From Heterobilharzia americana (lineage: Eukaryota; Platyhelminthes; Trematoda; Strigeidida; Schistosomatidae), in the NCBI GenBank assembly GCA_944470555.2, contig OX104129.1:51431998-51495997 (forward strand): a stretch of DNA of 64,000 nt. Reading direction: 5' to 3'. This document shows positions 10,651 through 23,877 of this stretch, in pieces (position 1 is the stretch's first letter; each line of letters starts with the position of its first letter). The notes under the pieces were generated by a model. That model saw only the letters and a program-made list of their open reading frames with translations. It was not told the origin of the DNA and did not search any database. Position numbers and translations under genes: made by a program.

Positions 10651-13600
10651 CGCTATCATTGTTTAAATTCACCGGCGTATGATGACAGTCGATTTCGCTT
10701 TATAGCGGACTTTTAAATGACTGCAAAATTATTGGTTGTATGTTCTTTTTCATTCATGGGGATTATTTGAATATATTATTCTATTTTATTCCTAAGAAAA
10801 CAGTTTGACTTCTGATTTTCGTCCACACGGTATTAAAATTCAAGACCACTGTTAAGGTGTGTAATATATAGAAAATCAATTGAAGTCAGATTACTCTCAA
10901 ATGAAGATCTTTGAGTCTCATAATAAGACACACAACTTATGGATATTATGGACTTTGCGTTAAAAGTGCCTGTAACTGCAAGCACTTCTGTGCACAATCT
11001 TCCGTCATTACTGAAATGGATTATGACCCAAGCAGCCTATGTTTATTCCGACACTAGTTAGTTACATAGAAATTCGGTTTTGTCTGGCACACATCCACTA
11101 AATGGGTCTCTAAATTTTCATTATAACGACAAAACGTTGTTGATTAGTCCGTGGGGGAAATGGTACAGCACACAAAGGCCATAGCTCTTAAATTTTCGCT
11201 AATGGCCTAGGAAGAAATCACTTTTGGAGAGCCTAAAAGATAATATCACACAAAATAGAAATAATTTTACAGGAAATAAAAAATGGCTTTAATTCTGCCT
11301 TGTTATCGTGGTAAAACGAGGGGAAATGTTTGCTGTTATACTACTCACTCTCCGTAGAGAATATAATGTCATGTCAATAACACGTTAAAACTTATTTTTT
11401 ATTCTAACAAGTATATTTCAGTAATCGTCTTAAAGATTTTAGCGGTTTTAAAATGCATTTTCAATTAAAATTTTAGCATAAATCACCTGCTTTAAGGGCT
11501 AACAGTGTTTATTTTCAAGACGTAGCATGATATTGCAGATAAATGCGTTTGAAAAGTGACGCATAGAAGTATTTAGACTTCATCAAGTGAATCGTTACAA
11601 ATGACAAGAACCATAAGTTTACTTTTAACCCTCGTACCTATTTGATTTAGTTGAATATTGATGCAAGTGGTAGCGTTGTCAAGTTTTATTTCGTACATTA
11701 TATAAGGAAAATATCTAGGATGAAGTTCATTTGGACAGTTTTTCTATAACAAGTTAATGTTTTTATAACTGAAATGTATGATGAGGCTATAAGTAGGATC
11801 ACAAGATGTAGCATGAAGGCCGGACGTGTGTAGCTGAAGTAGTCACTTCAATCACCACAAATTTAGTGCTCGATCACTTATTCGAGTAACTGAAGTTTAC
11901 AGACTCTTTAAACGGACTGTCAAAAAAGTAGTAACATTGTATGTACTAGTACCGAAATAATCAGGAATTAACTATCCCGTTACACAGATAGATGCTTTGA
12001 ATTTATAATCAGTGGATTTGTTTGTGTTGTTATAAATGTAATGTAAGTATGTAATACGATCATTCATGGGGTCATTCTTCACATCTACTACACGTCAAAT
12101 TTCCTTCTACGTGTTATCAGTAAACGTTAGGATTGTTCTCAAGCTTATGGGATCATGTTACCAACTACGTATTCGCATTTTTACTGGCATTAGTTGTTAT
12201 TATCTAAAAATTACCTTTATTAATAAGATTAATGACGGAATCTTTAGGATTATTATTGGAACGACTTAATTAATTTTTACCTGCTATGTGTGTCTTTTGT
12301 AAAGAGATTAATGTTTCGGGTTCAGATCTTTACCCCGTAATTTCCGTCCTCTAGGATACAAATCCATTTGATGACTAATAATTATTTTTTTAATAAGAAC
12401 TTACATCTTGGGAAATCATTGTCCCTAAATTTGTTTGAAGAACTTAGGATTTGAAGAGTCTAGCTAAACCGTGTTCCGCCTTTTGATTTAGACGTAAAGA
12501 ATCATCCAGGTACTTTTCTAGCTCTGGCACACTTAAGTGTTTGCGTACAGTTTTCTACCAACCTATTTGATTGAGAAAGACGCTAAGTTGTTTACAAACT
12601 ATGGCAATCAATATCTATAGCCCAGTCATTGAAGTTATTATCAGTAAAATTATTTTGGTTGTTAGTGGTCACGAGAAGGAGTAGCGTTTGGCAATAGACA
12701 GTTTTTCTCATCGCTGTGCTTGTGAATTCCGTATTCGGAGTGTAAACGGAGCTTCTGGTTCCTTGGAATAGGAGTTTCTCGCAGCGAAAGCACAGTATAA
12801 ATTTAAGAAGGTATCGTAGTAATTTGCAAGAATACTTCTTCATGTTTTGAAAGCTGCATGTCTAAGATTTCATTAATTTAAGATATTTTATGAGGACAAT
12901 CAGAACAACTCTTCCACTTCATTGCAGCATATTGAGTGACCTAATAATTTCATTATTTTGGTTCCTAGGTGTGTAAAATGAGGATTATAAAATGGAACAA
13001 ATCTCAAGATAGAAGGACTAACAATTGTAGTATTTAAATTAAAAACTCTTCCTGATGTGGTGATATTTCCCCTCTGTTTATAGAAATTTAGTAGTTATCG
13101 CTGGTGCTGGGGGTCCTGAACCTTCCTTATTTAATTTGTGACGCCGTCATACTGCTACTGAGTCTCCTGTAGAAGTTGCGTTTTGTCAACGGGTAATGGC
13201 TGAACTAATAAGCAGTCATTGCTGGTAAGAGAATATTTGAATGATGAGTAACGCAATGGGAAGTTTGTATAGAGTATATTTTTGGCCCATCTATGTTCAT
13301 TCACGTATAAATGAGCACTTAGTTCTAAATTCTATTTCTGAACCATATCAGCCAAGGTACAGTCCAATGATTTATCAAGATGACAAAGTTTCAACTTTGG
13401 TGATCAGTAGAAAAATAAAACTTGATACTAAAGATATACTTATGGATACTACATAGAAAACTACATATTTTTTGTATACATCTTTAAATTACTGTTTCCG
13501 CATGGTTTTACGCAATGGACTTTATTTCATTCTACATCCGCTCTTCAGAAAGATTCCTATTTACTCCGAATTAAGGAGTATTGAAATAAAAATAAGAGGT

Positions 13601-13949
13601 AGTCCAATTTTCCATAGTACTGCGTCTTTGCCCACTGTGTAGGCGTCTGCGATGAGAAATCTCTCAGAAAAGCTCAATCAGTCAGAAATTTCAAAATATT
13701 TAGTAAACTTTTTCCTTAGTGTTGATACTATGCAAATTACCAACTGAAAAAAATATCGAAAAGTGGATACTATACTTGAGTAAGAAAGGAAAGAATCTGA
13801 GGTAGAACTGCAGTGTCAGTTTATGACCTCACAAACAAAACATTGATCAACAAACGTGCTGAAGTCAGGGGAGTGAAAAGACTCATATCACTCTCAAAAC
13901 TACTCGATCCTACAGTGTATCCTGAGCATGACTTAGGTGCCAAATTGGC
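10651..13949. other. AT-rich unassigned DNA
   Basis: No open frame above about 85 residues, no motif and no clear repeat seen. Confidence 0.4.
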
Positions 13950-14330
13950 TTGAAAACTCAATGGATTCACTGCAATATTTTATCCCATAAACACACGAAC
14001 AGCTTTATCAGGTGTACATTAGGCGGCTAAATATTCGAATCACAAACTATAATATCATCTTGACATGATTTAACACTATATAATTCAGCTGTCATCGGAT
14101 TTATGGCCATTTGAAATACTGCAGGTGATACCTTTAATCCTAGGAGTAAACACTTATGCGTTAGCACTCCGAATACAGTATGAATGATGGCCACTTTGGT
14201 AGCAGCATGATCAAGAGGAGTTTGCATGAACGTGTTTTCGGACCTAGTGTGGAGAAGTCTTTCGAACCATATAATTCGTACAAGATGTCCTCATTTTCTA
14301 CTGTAGTGCCGTCTTACTGTAATATTGGAT
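13950..14330 (-). pseudogene. Ty3-type reverse transcriptase relic
   Basis: Minus-strand reading from 14330 down shows ENEDILYELYGSKDFSTL (family position of the first aspartate region), then VAIIHTVFGV (family TINTHRGL), LGLKVSPAVFQMAI (family LPFGVxxAPAIFQ) and QDDIIV (family YLDDIIV, Tyr lost). These are consecutive RT palm motifs at normal spacing over about 90 residues. Downstream the frame breaks at once and no RNase H or LTR was found. It is an isolated fragment unrelated in position to the 848-3664 element. It is dead, since the block around DD has lost its tyrosine and frame. Confidence 0.7.
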
Positions 14331-16839
14331 TATTATGTGTTAAGTGATAATCATCACATATTCTTGCTATCCTTCCACCTACCTTTAGGGTGTCTCTTTG
14401 AGAGTAGCCCGATTCAGAGGCCCAACTAGTATAAGTGTGGTCTTTCAATCAACTCCTCTAATTTTAATTAATTGGGACAGGATAGTCAGTTGACGTTTTA
14501 GCAAGGCAGGATCTCACTTTAGTTTTATATTTATGAATTGAATGGTCATACCGCCCACAGACTGTAAGGGGAATAAGATGAGGTCTTTAAGCTAGGACTC
14601 GTCAGACAATTATTGCACAAGAAAGCACGGATGTGTAATAACCTAAGTCACTTTACCTGAAAAATGAATGAATCATACCCACTAGCAAGCAAAGGAACCT
14701 CAAAAAATGACCATTGTTTACCTTTAAGGGAATATCAACTGTATCAACAGTATTCAACTTATAACCAGTTATGCCCGTATTTGAACTAGTGATGGATTGT
14801 ATCTGTACATTATCACAGAGTAACAGGAAGGTCTTCTTAGAAGTTCTGAACTCTACACTTCCGGAATCAATAATAAATGAATGAAACTTGTCTAACTCAG
14901 TATTGAAAGCTTTTTACTGAATGAGACTGGTCGTCTAAAAATCATCAAAAGCCATAAAGATGCTGTTACAGCCAACACTCCAAATAAGCGTGGAAAATCT
15001 CTATAGTTAGTGTCTTTGGAACTTCGCATGTGGTACTTATGCTTCCGAGTTTTTTACATTTATGACACTTGGGGTTGCGGGAACGACAAGAACTTTGGAA
15101 GTGGAACTTACCCCACGAATTATACAATTCAGTGCCTTCTTTGTTTCGAGGTAGTTGGAGAAGTTTATGAGATTCTTTGTGTTACCGATCAAATGTAGGC
15201 GGTTTCTGGATCTTCTTATGATTAACAGCTGCATAATGATCCCTAGATAGCATTACAACAAACTGTGGTGACCATGGAGTTGAATAGTCATTACTGACAT
15301 TTCTTTAAATGACACATAAGTCTCTGGCATTTTAAAATGTACAAGAAGGCATTGTAGCCAACTCCTTCTGAGGTTTTGAAATAATCATATTGGCTGTTTA
15401 ACTAACGTGCAGTTGAGTGTGTAAATGGTTACGGCGTGAGCACAAAGCCATGAGTTTCTTGGTTTAGAGCACACCCAACCTTATTAAAACTGCCTCTCTA
15501 GCGTGTTTTAAAACAAATCACTTGAAGACGATTCACTAAAAAACTTTAAAGTTCTTCATATGACTGGAAATGGCCTTATCAATAAGTATGAAACTTTGTA
15601 GCAAACGTTTTACTTACCGAACAGTTATAGTGACAAAGTGAGCAAATATACCAGCATCAAGTAGGATCTTAGATGCGCACCATGCTTCAAGGCATTCTGT
15701 GTAGTCTTGGGATTCTTGTGGCGAATGATTGGTAGACAACTGCTTGAAGTTGTTGAAATCCATCTCGGCGATGCCAAAATATAATAGGTGCGTGTGTTCT
15801 AGTTAGAAGTAGCGGAATTATCAGGAATCGAACTAGGCCACTAAGTAGATAGAAGCACTCAATTCGTATTGAGGGGAATTCTCTAAATTATTGTGAATAC
15901 ATTTCACGGAACCAAATAACAATGAACACTTATACAATGGATCAGTTAGAATAGTTGTTCACCACAACGGGATGGCTGTTATTCATGGTTTCATTGCATG
16001 CACGCATAGAACGCATTTGAACAATCATTCAAGTATTATAAGACTGGAAATCATTGATAAATGTTTAACGGACTGCTTCAGTGATAAAAACGGAAACTGA
16101 ATAAGAAAGGCAGATGAATAGCACCGTTGTAACTTTCTGGGGCACTCAGGCACCTTCATTTTTAGGTTAAACTGGGAAGTATGGGATTTTCAAATAATGA
16201 TGTTGGCTTTAGAAAGCCTGTATACAATTAATTAGAGGTTCACAAATCTTATTCTAAAGTCTACCGTTGTCAAAATCACAGACAGACAAGTTCAAAAATG
16301 TATATCTTAAGTTGGGCCATTTGTCAGTATGCATGCTTCACACAGACTAGCTTCTGTACCATCCTGAGACAAACTGTTTCCTACTCAGAGTTTTTTAATC
16401 TAAGTGGCCAGAGAAAATTTTACTGCAACAAAGATGTTTGCCCACTAATGGACTTCATATTAGTAAACTTATCTTTAAATACCTTTATTTCCCAAGGAAA
16501 GATGTTTTCAGTGTTTTCCATGTGTTATTATTTCTTGACTTGTACGTAGTAAGATATCCTTAACACAATTATATTCCGATACAGTGCAAAACCAAATACC
16601 TTATCCTACCGATTATATAATCCTATCAAGTTAGTAACTAGTTTCTACATTGTAGAGAAGGTGATATCACATCTGATAAAATCTCTTATATATCTGATAA
16701 TATGTCTAAAACGAGTATACAGGTTAGATATATCAACAACGGAATCCTTCTTCAGAACACAAAATCCTATATAAGATCCCCCTAGTTCCAGTAGCATATT
16801 AAAAGGAAATTTACTGTGTCCCACTACGTTACTTAGTTG
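14331..16839. other. AT-rich unassigned DNA
   Basis: Only short frames (up to 83 residues) without motifs. Nothing that I can support. Confidence 0.4.
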
Positions 16840-17215
16840 GAAACAGTTGGCAGAAAGCTCTGATGCTGAGTTTTGTGCTTGTTAGTACTCATCAGCAGGG
16901 TGTATATGTAACCTCAAGAGTACTGATGCTCCCTGTCAGATTCGAACTCGTGCTACCTATTGTTACAATCAACGACGTTACCATTAAGTTGTTTGCTGCA
17001 CGACCGACCTCTTGTATCACTAAATTACTCACACTAATTAGTCACTGGAATTCAATCAATCTCATGAACCAACTAACATCCAATAAAGTTCACCATGATG
17101 GTGAGTCTCCTTAACTTGGTGACCAAACTGAAAAATGATCAATAAAATTCGGTCAGCACTCGGGACTAGACAACATGAGACTGGTTGCTTTCGAGTTACC
17201 ATTCAATGTAAGTCC
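16840..17215 (-). repeat. tRNA-derived SINE-like repeat (family E) joined to dispersed repeat C
   Basis: On the minus strand a B-box-like AGTTCGAATCT (around 16938-16948) lies after an A-box-like TTAATGGTAACG (around 16977-16988), as in a tRNA-derived head. The part at 16840-16905 shares CTCATCAGCA and flanks with 45950-46020. The following part 17030-17215 shares long blocks (GAGTCTCCTTA, TTGGTGACCAAA, GACCAATAAAA-like, ACAACATGAGACT) with 26255-26450 and 27520-27640. The whole may be one composite repeat. No coding role is implied. Confidence 0.6.
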
Positions 17216-17794
17216 CACAAATAACTTGACATTTCAGGACACATTTGTTTGTATTGACTTCTTTCCTAATTAAATAATTCAATTGTTAATGAGTCTGAAG
17301 TGACTTATCCATGCACGTAAATGTTTAGGTGATTTCTAAAAGATATACATTTTGGTATGAGTAATTAAATTTCTTTGGTAGATGATCTAGTGCTTATTTC
17401 AACAGGTTCTCTATCTTTAGAAGGTTTGCATGACTTCATGCTTTGCACTAAACACTTTAAACGTCAAATAGCCACCAGCGTGAAAAGCTCAGCACTGTTG
17501 CTATTGACCACATTTATTTATAAATGTATTTTTATACCCTGTATAAAGTTGTAAGGCTGCGAACAACTGTCAGAGACTGCTGTTTTGTATTAAAACGTAT
17601 TTCTTTTACCCAGATGGTTCGGATACTTCACATTCTGTAGCTTTATCTTAAAAATAGATACTGTTGGGTGTACGAGTTTATTCAGTTGTTAGCAACATCA
17701 GCAAATCACCTATTATATCTTCATCCATTTTTATAGTTGTTTGTAAGTATACTATTTTTAAAAATACCTGTTTATCTAGCATTAATGCTTGCAG

Positions 17795-18050
17795 TTGGAC
17801 AGAATTGATCGGTCTCTATTGGACTCCTGTGCGGATGCCTCGATATTGCCTGTGCTTCAATTATATAGTAATGATGGAAAGTGAGTAGCAGAGGAATCCA
17901 GGATGCGCACTTCGTCCTATTTGGGACTCGTCAGATGGATGTACTTGCTTCCCAGTGAGTGATGTTCACACCGGGATTCCGACTGGTGAGCAATCGCTTC
18001 AAACGCCACTTCTTGCGCGACGGGTAGAGTTTTAGTATTATTGCTTGTAC
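17795..18050 (-). mobile_element. Hammerhead-carrying SINE (Smalpha-like), minus copy
   Basis: The reverse strand reads from a degenerate tRNA-like head near 18050, through TCACTCACTGGGAAGCAAG, a hammerhead motif, and a 3' part with GGCAATATCGAGGCATCCG and GACCGATCAATTCTGTCC. The same 3' part occurs in plus orientation at 23960-24070, which fixes the element end near 17795. This architecture (tRNA-like head, then hammerhead) is that of the schistosome Smalpha SINE. It is head-to-head with the next copy. Confidence 0.8.
17893..17943 (-). ncRNA. Hammerhead ribozyme motif, near-intact but substituted
   Basis: On the minus strand CTGACGA (rc of 17928-17934) is followed by an intact stem II, GTCC-loop-GGAC, then GAA and the short stem III. 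The core base after GAA is G instead of A (position 15.1), and the first stem I pair is mismatched. Variation at core position 7 (C for T) is tolerated in known hammerheads. Self-cleavage is probably weak or lost. Confidence 0.7.
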
Positions 18051-18054
18051 TGTT

Positions 18055-18240
18055 ATGGGTCGGTGGTCTAGTAGATAACGCCCTGGCGTTTAAGGCGGTC
18101 GGTCTCAAGTTGAAATCCCGGTGGGAACAACATTACTCACTGGGAGGCGGGTACATCCAGCTGACGAATCCCAAACAAGACGAAGTGTGTATTCTGCGTT
18201 TCTTTGCTAGTCACTACCCTGTTTATTTAGTTTGAAAGCG
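18055..18240 (+). mobile_element. Hammerhead-carrying SINE (Smalpha-like), plus copy
   Basis: Begins with a tRNA-like head: A-box-like TGGTCTAGTAGATAACG near 18064-18080 and B-box-like AGTTGAAATCCC near 18108-18119. Then come TTACTCACTGGGAGGCGGG and a hammerhead region at 18151-18200. It aligns over its full head with the minus copy at 17795-18050, separated by only a few bases. The 3' end decays after about 18235 and lacks the GGCAATATCG block of the other copies. Confidence 0.75.
18151..18200 (+). ncRNA. Hammerhead ribozyme motif, degenerate
   Basis: CTGACGA at 18161-18167 is preserved, and GAAG is at 18182-18185. Two of the four stem II pairs are broken (ATCC against AGAC), position 15.1 is G, and the cleavage-site side is mutated. 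It is expected to be inactive. Confidence 0.65.
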
Positions 18241-21200
18241 ATCACTTCATCAAAATAGTACGTAGTGCAGGTGTAAATATGATGCTCTCAGTCATTTATC
18301 GAACAATTTTTCTCGATCACCTTTCTAGCCATTTTGTTTTATTGTTATTCATTAGATTTTCATATTATCTTGAGACAGTTATGGCATAAGACTTGCAAAC
18401 TGCCATTTCATTTAGAAAATGTTCCGCTTTGCGTCATATTAATCCATCGATATTTTAATCAATCGATGTGGTATGCGAGGACAGTTTTGATATGATCCCA
18501 TTTTTGAATCGCTACATACATGTTTATGTTAAACACAGTGGATTACTTTCTACAAACAGCATCGTTGGGAATGCTGTACTATTAAGAAACGAGTATCGAT
18601 CACTGTCATCCAACTCAAACAGATCAATGTAATATCTTTTCTTTATGATTTTCAGTTCAGGATGGAAATTATTCCATACCCTTTAAAACTGATGTTTCAG
18701 CAGTTTAAAAGCTATCTTTCCTGGTCAAGTCAGAGGTTGTGCCTAATATTCTGTCTCTTTGGGAAAAAACGTATTTATCACCTTCAGAGAGTAGTTATCA
18801 TCAAATTAGCCCCCCGCGCATAGAATAACATTTCTGATTAAGTAACTCAGAAATTAAAGGGACACGAAAGTTGACGTTTTGCTGTCCTTCAGTCGGACAG
18901 ACAGACATTTGATTCATGATGAGTTTAACGATCTTTTTGTTGCTCAGAATTATACTACGAAGATCCAAGTGTGAGATTTGTGGATAGCAGTACTATTAAT
19001 TCTTAACATCTTTTGTTTTAGTTTTCCATCTGTTGGTATCATTTCATGATTTCAACATCAGTTATTCTATACTTAAAGTATACACTTTCACTTCACTTAG
19101 CAATTTCTCTCCTACTGCGTTAAAGTTAAACTGAAGATGTATTTATAACTAATGATTTCGAATTTGAACAAGATTTTGAGGCTTTAGAAATAAAGATATT
19201 GAAAAGGATTATTGTTTCAAGTCTATTCACCCATTTTGATGCTATGCTCGGTGAATGAGTGGATTTTCTGTAAGTTATATGAACAGGGATACAATATGTT
19301 GTTCCATTACTCGGATGATTATGATATCTCTTAAGTATCTTTAGAATAATGTTTTCGCTAACCTTAAGAATAAGATTCTATAATGCTGTTGCTTTTAACT
19401 TCTACTATATGAGATGAAGTTTTATTTCCTCACAATATGCGCTTTAATTCTGTACACAGTGCGTTGACTACATTCATAAATAATGGATAAAAGCTGAGTA
19501 GAGATTTTGTATGAATTTGGCACCACAAACGAGAACCGCATAGAGTTTACTTGTGATCACAAAAGAAAAACAACTGACTGTTGGTTGGGGATTTTTAATA
19601 AATTTTCGTGAAAGGAGACGTACATTTAAATTTAAATCCTTAATCTGTAGACCACAGAATACCTTTTTTGAACTCTAAATTACCTTCAGCTAATGATAAC
19701 CACCGTCATTTTATATAAGTAGTAAATTTTCAAAGTCTCTTTGAATTTATTTACTTTGAAAATGACCAAATGATGAAAAGTCGTGAGCTTCATCATACAA
19801 GAATTTACCTTTACTGAATGAGAAACATTTTGAAATAAAAGAAGCAGCAACACGTTATTTGCGGCATTCTGTTTCCCAGGGCTAATAAGATCAGTGTTAC
19901 AATCACTGTTTAAAGCTGGTTAAAATAAAATCTGTTAGAAGTTTGTTTACAGTGACTGAGTGAAATACTGAGGATGACTATTATAGATGAAAACAAAAAT
20001 AGTGAATATGCAATTTCAGTAAGAATTTTTCGTGTATTTTACAGATATATACGAAAGCATAGATACTGAGTAACGTACTGATTTTGCTTTCTGTACGTAT
20101 ATTGCTTTTTCTACTGGTCATCTTCGATACACGAACCTAGGCGTGCTGTCGACTTGTTCGACTGGAGTACTAGTTGATGTTCAGAAGATTTTGGTTGTTG
20201 GGACTAGAGAATTCGGGAAGTAACATTATGTCTCCTACTGAATTGTCATTTTGAATGCCCCCAGCAGAAATAGCACTAATATATATGGGTTACATTAAGA
20301 CGATAGTGAATTTAGTTTACAAAGATTTTCTATAGTCCCTACAAAACTGTTAGTGTTGAGATCAAGAATTCAAACATATGCTAGGATTTCACTTTCGCAG
20401 AGATTTCTCTGGTACCCGAATTCAAGGGATTAAATTGATTTTTTATAGTGAAATTCCTTGTACTAGGGACTCCACAAAAATCAGGAAGCCATAAAATAGT
20501 TTCTTCTGGTTCTTCTGTTATTGATTAAAAAAGTAGACCTGAAGAATTGAAAAAAAATTACTGTCTAATTGAGTATAAAAACCTTCATATGTTAACGTTT
20601 TATCTCTAATTTGATTGCACATTGGTGTTTAGAGTGTAAATAATTCCTAGCGTTTGAGTATGACATTCCCTTTCCACTAGGTCATAATTTATTTTAACAC
20701 TTGGAATTATTTCAGCAGGTTGATTTCCTATAAGAGGAATGATGCGGAATTTCATAAGTCGTTACGCCTATCACTGTGAAATGAATGAATGCATAAATAT
20801 TCATCGATTCACTCTAGTATTTATTCTACGCTTTGGTACAGTTCGCTATGTCTTAGATTATTTTCTTCCAATCCTAATAAATTCTCACACTTTATTGTTG
20901 TTTTTTGATTGTAGATGTGATAATTTCACTTATTTATAAGGCTAACTGTACAAAATGATTTGTGATGTTATGCCGACAATTACAGAGGATGTTGGATCTC
21001 AGGTAATCAAAACCTTGTTATGATTACATCAATTGTTTATCCTTCTCTCAATATCCATGTGTATGTGTATACCGCTTGTTTCATTTTCAATAAGAGAACT
21101 GTAATAATACATAATTTCTGCTAACACTGGCCTACTGAGAATAAATAACACCCATGAAGTTGAGTTAAACTAGTCCTGTGGTTAGCTAGGAAAGGGACAA

Positions 21201-21399
21201 TTACACCTTAAAAGATTCTAGTTGTCTAACTCGTGACTAAAAGTGAGTAAAATATAATGAGTGAAATCCTGTGAATGTAAATAGCTTGTTGAAGGTTAGA
21301 AGATAAAGTAGGTTCAGTTATTACAAACACAAAGAAATTTTATCTGATAACAACATATGATCGGTTTCTGAGGTTACAAAAGTACTTTGGGTTTGCCAA
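18241..21399. other. AT-rich unassigned DNA
   Basis: No gene, and no repeat that I can align. The frame at 20739-20939 is short and featureless. Confidence 0.4.
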
Positions 21400-21606
21400 T
21401 TATTATTAATATTATTTGTCCGTTGGGTTCCTAGTGGAACATAGGGCTTCAGTAGCACGTCTCCAGTGCACTCTCTTCTCTGCAATCTTTTAAACCTGGC
21501 TTCACGACAACCCACAAGCTCTCATTTCTTCCTCCCACGATCTCCTCAGTGTCACCCTCGGCTCAGATGCCAAACTCGTCGTTTCCCATCTGGCTTCCAC
21601 TCGAGG

Positions 21607-21632
21607 GCCTGGCCTGGCCTGGCCTAGCCTAG
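21607..21632. repeat. Pentanucleotide microsatellite GCCTG
   Basis: About five tandem copies of a GCCTG/GCCTA unit inside the 3' part of the RTE element. The related copies at 30771-31182 and 40090-40325 do not have the expansion, so it arose in this copy. Confidence 0.8.
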
Positions 21633-21702
21633 TCTGGTGCGTGATGTCCCCACTCGGCCTTCTCAGTGTATGTCCAATCCATCTCCACTTCCTTCTGCAG
21701 AT

Positions 21703-22275
21703 TTATTGAGTGATAGGTTCTTGGTTGGCTCGTTGCCACACCAGAATTCCTTGTTGCTTATTCTTGTTATTCTGGCCATCCATCTGATCTTCAGTATTGA
21801 GCCAGCGTAGGCAGTTGGTGATGAATATCTGTAGTTTGTTGGAAATGCTTTCGTAACGCACCAAGTCTCTAAACCATATAGAAACACTGACTTGACGTTG
21901 GTGTTGAAAATCCGGATCTTGTCCACACTTTATGCTGAGTGCAGCAGAAGATCTCCACACTGGTTTCAGGTTAATGAACACCTGTCTTGCTGTCTTTCCG
22001 ATCCTGGCTTTGACATCCTCGTCTCTGCTGCCACCTATAGTTGAAACGGTGCTGTCTAGGTAGGTAAAGGAGACTACTTCCTTTAGGTTTCTCCTGTTGA
22101 TGGTGATCGGTGGTTGTTGTTGATGCTGTTGTTGGTTGAGTATCTTCATCACCTCTGTCTTCTCTACGTTCACTTGAAGTCCTGTCTTCACTGCCTCTTC
22201 TGTCAACGTGTTAGTTTTTGCCTGTAGATCTTCCAGTTTGTGCGACATTAAACATGAATCATCGGTGAAATCCAA
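21703..22275 (-). pseudogene. RTE reverse transcriptase, C-terminal half (longest surviving frame)
   Basis: A 190-codon frame, the longest uninterrupted piece of the element. It begins at the catalytic box, where the usual FADD is FTDD, continues through the palm/thumb (DEDVKARIGKTARQVF) and ends after WRSSAALSIKCG, where it changes frame. The overlapping frame at 21663-21926 carries the next family block (IRIFNTNVKSVFLYGLETW). Hence at least one frameshift near 21910. No function is expected. Confidence 0.75.
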
Positions 22276-23877
22276 ATCTTCTAGAATATTTCCCCCTCTT
22301 CTCGCTCCTCACTGTTTGCTGCATAATCCAGTCGACCACAATCAGGGAGATCAATGGTGACAGTGGGTGGCAGCCTTGTTTTACTCCTGTGTACACTTCA
22401 CTTCGAAGGCATCACTGAGCTTCCCATTGTGAATTACTTGGCATGTGGCGTCTTCATATAGCATATAGTTGTTGAATGAGATTGATAAAGGCTTGTGGCA
22501 CTAAAGCCGCAGTATTGAAGCAACTTCCAAACTACTTCTCGGTCAACGCTGTCAAAGGCCGGCCTTTTCAAAGTCGATGAAGTTGAGGTAGAGGGTTGAC
22601 TGCCATCATATGTTCTGTTCTATGATGATGTGTAGCGTAGGGTTGGAATTTGTTCCGCACATGACTTGTACTTTCTGAATCCAGCCAGCCTGTTCCGGTC
22701 GTAATTTTGAATCCAACGCATCCTTTATTCCCTCCAGGATGATGTGGCGTAATATTTTGCTTAGGTTGGACAGGAGTGGAGCATGATTCCGCACCAGTTC
22801 TTGCAAAGACTTTGGTCTCTATTCTTCGGGAGTTTGATAAGGTAACCCTTCTTCCAACCAGTAGGCAGGTACCTTTCATTCCTTCCTTCCAGACCTTCTG
22901 CAATGGCTATGTGAGGATGTACGCTGTTGTCTCTGAGTCTCTTCTCAGTGCTTCTGGTGGGATCCTATCTGGTCCTGCTGCTTTCCCGCATTTCAGTAGC
23001 TTTATGGCGTTCAAGACTTCCATTTTTGTTTGAGGATTTACGTTCACTTGTAGTTCAGCGGCTGCAGGTGGTATTCCTGGACGAAGTGCAGATGGTGATC
23101 GATTCAAGAGCTTCTTGAAGTGGTCGGCCCATTGCTTCCCTTATTTCTCTTCTTTCGTAATTAAATTTCCGTCATCATCTTTTATTGGTTTCATCTGTGT
23201 TGGTCTCTTCCCAGATAGTAACCTAGTTATTTGATACAATGTTGTCAGGTCTTTCACCTGCAGCTTGTTCTGCTTCACTTGCTAGTGTTTCGTAGAAGTG
23301 TCTTTTGTCTTCGCGTGCACTCTTCTTCACTTCTTTGTCCAGTGTTTCATATACTGTACAAAGATCCTCTTCTCGTCGTTCATCCTTTCACCGGTTTATC
23401 TTTTGCTTCACCATCCTCCTCTTCTCTATCAGCTTAGCATGTGTTCGTCGAGACCTGTTCCTTATCTTCTTTCTTCTTCCTTCCTAATACGGTTGTGCAG
23501 GCTTTTTTCCACATCCGTTTCAAAGAGTCCCAGTGCTCATTCACATAGGTTTCTTCAGCGATGTTCCTCGACATCTCCCACTTTGTCTTGATGGCTGACG
23601 TGAAGATATCATTTGTAGTTTCGTCCTTCAATACCCGAGTATTGTACTTGAACTGTGGTCTATCACCAACTTCTGTGAAGGCTTTCAACTTGATATTGAA
23701 GGCAGATTCCTTGCACTAGATAGTGAGTGGTGTGAACCTACATCTGCTCCCCTTCTTGATCTGATCTTTTGTCCAGTAGGCTGCATCCCCACTTTCTTCA
23801 GATTGAGATAAAGTCGCTCTGAGTTTTAGTGTGTCTATCCAGTGAAATCAAATTCATGTCGTTTGTGGATATCCTTG

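Larger units (their letters stand above)
21400..23868 (-). mobile_element. RTE-like non-LTR retrotransposon, 5'-truncated and decayed
   Basis: Minus-strand element of about 2.5 kb. From its 5' side it carries the end of the endonuclease domain (SRRGADVGSHH near 23740), a linker (23434-23688), and then RT with AAGPDRIPPEAL (near 22990). A block around FDSVDREVVWKLLQYCG (near 22540) and the catalytic box FTDD (22250-22270, family FADD) follow. The thumb has TYLDSTVSTIGGS, DEDVKARIGKTARQVF and IRIFNTNVKSVFLYGLETW. The C-terminal end reads RRSWEEE. The 3' end is a short ATT-rich tail (21400-21420). Many stops and frame changes make it inactive. Its 3' 260-400 bp recur at 30771-31182 and 40090-40325. 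The family resembles schistosome SR2/Perere-3; the exact name is not certain. Confidence 0.85.
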
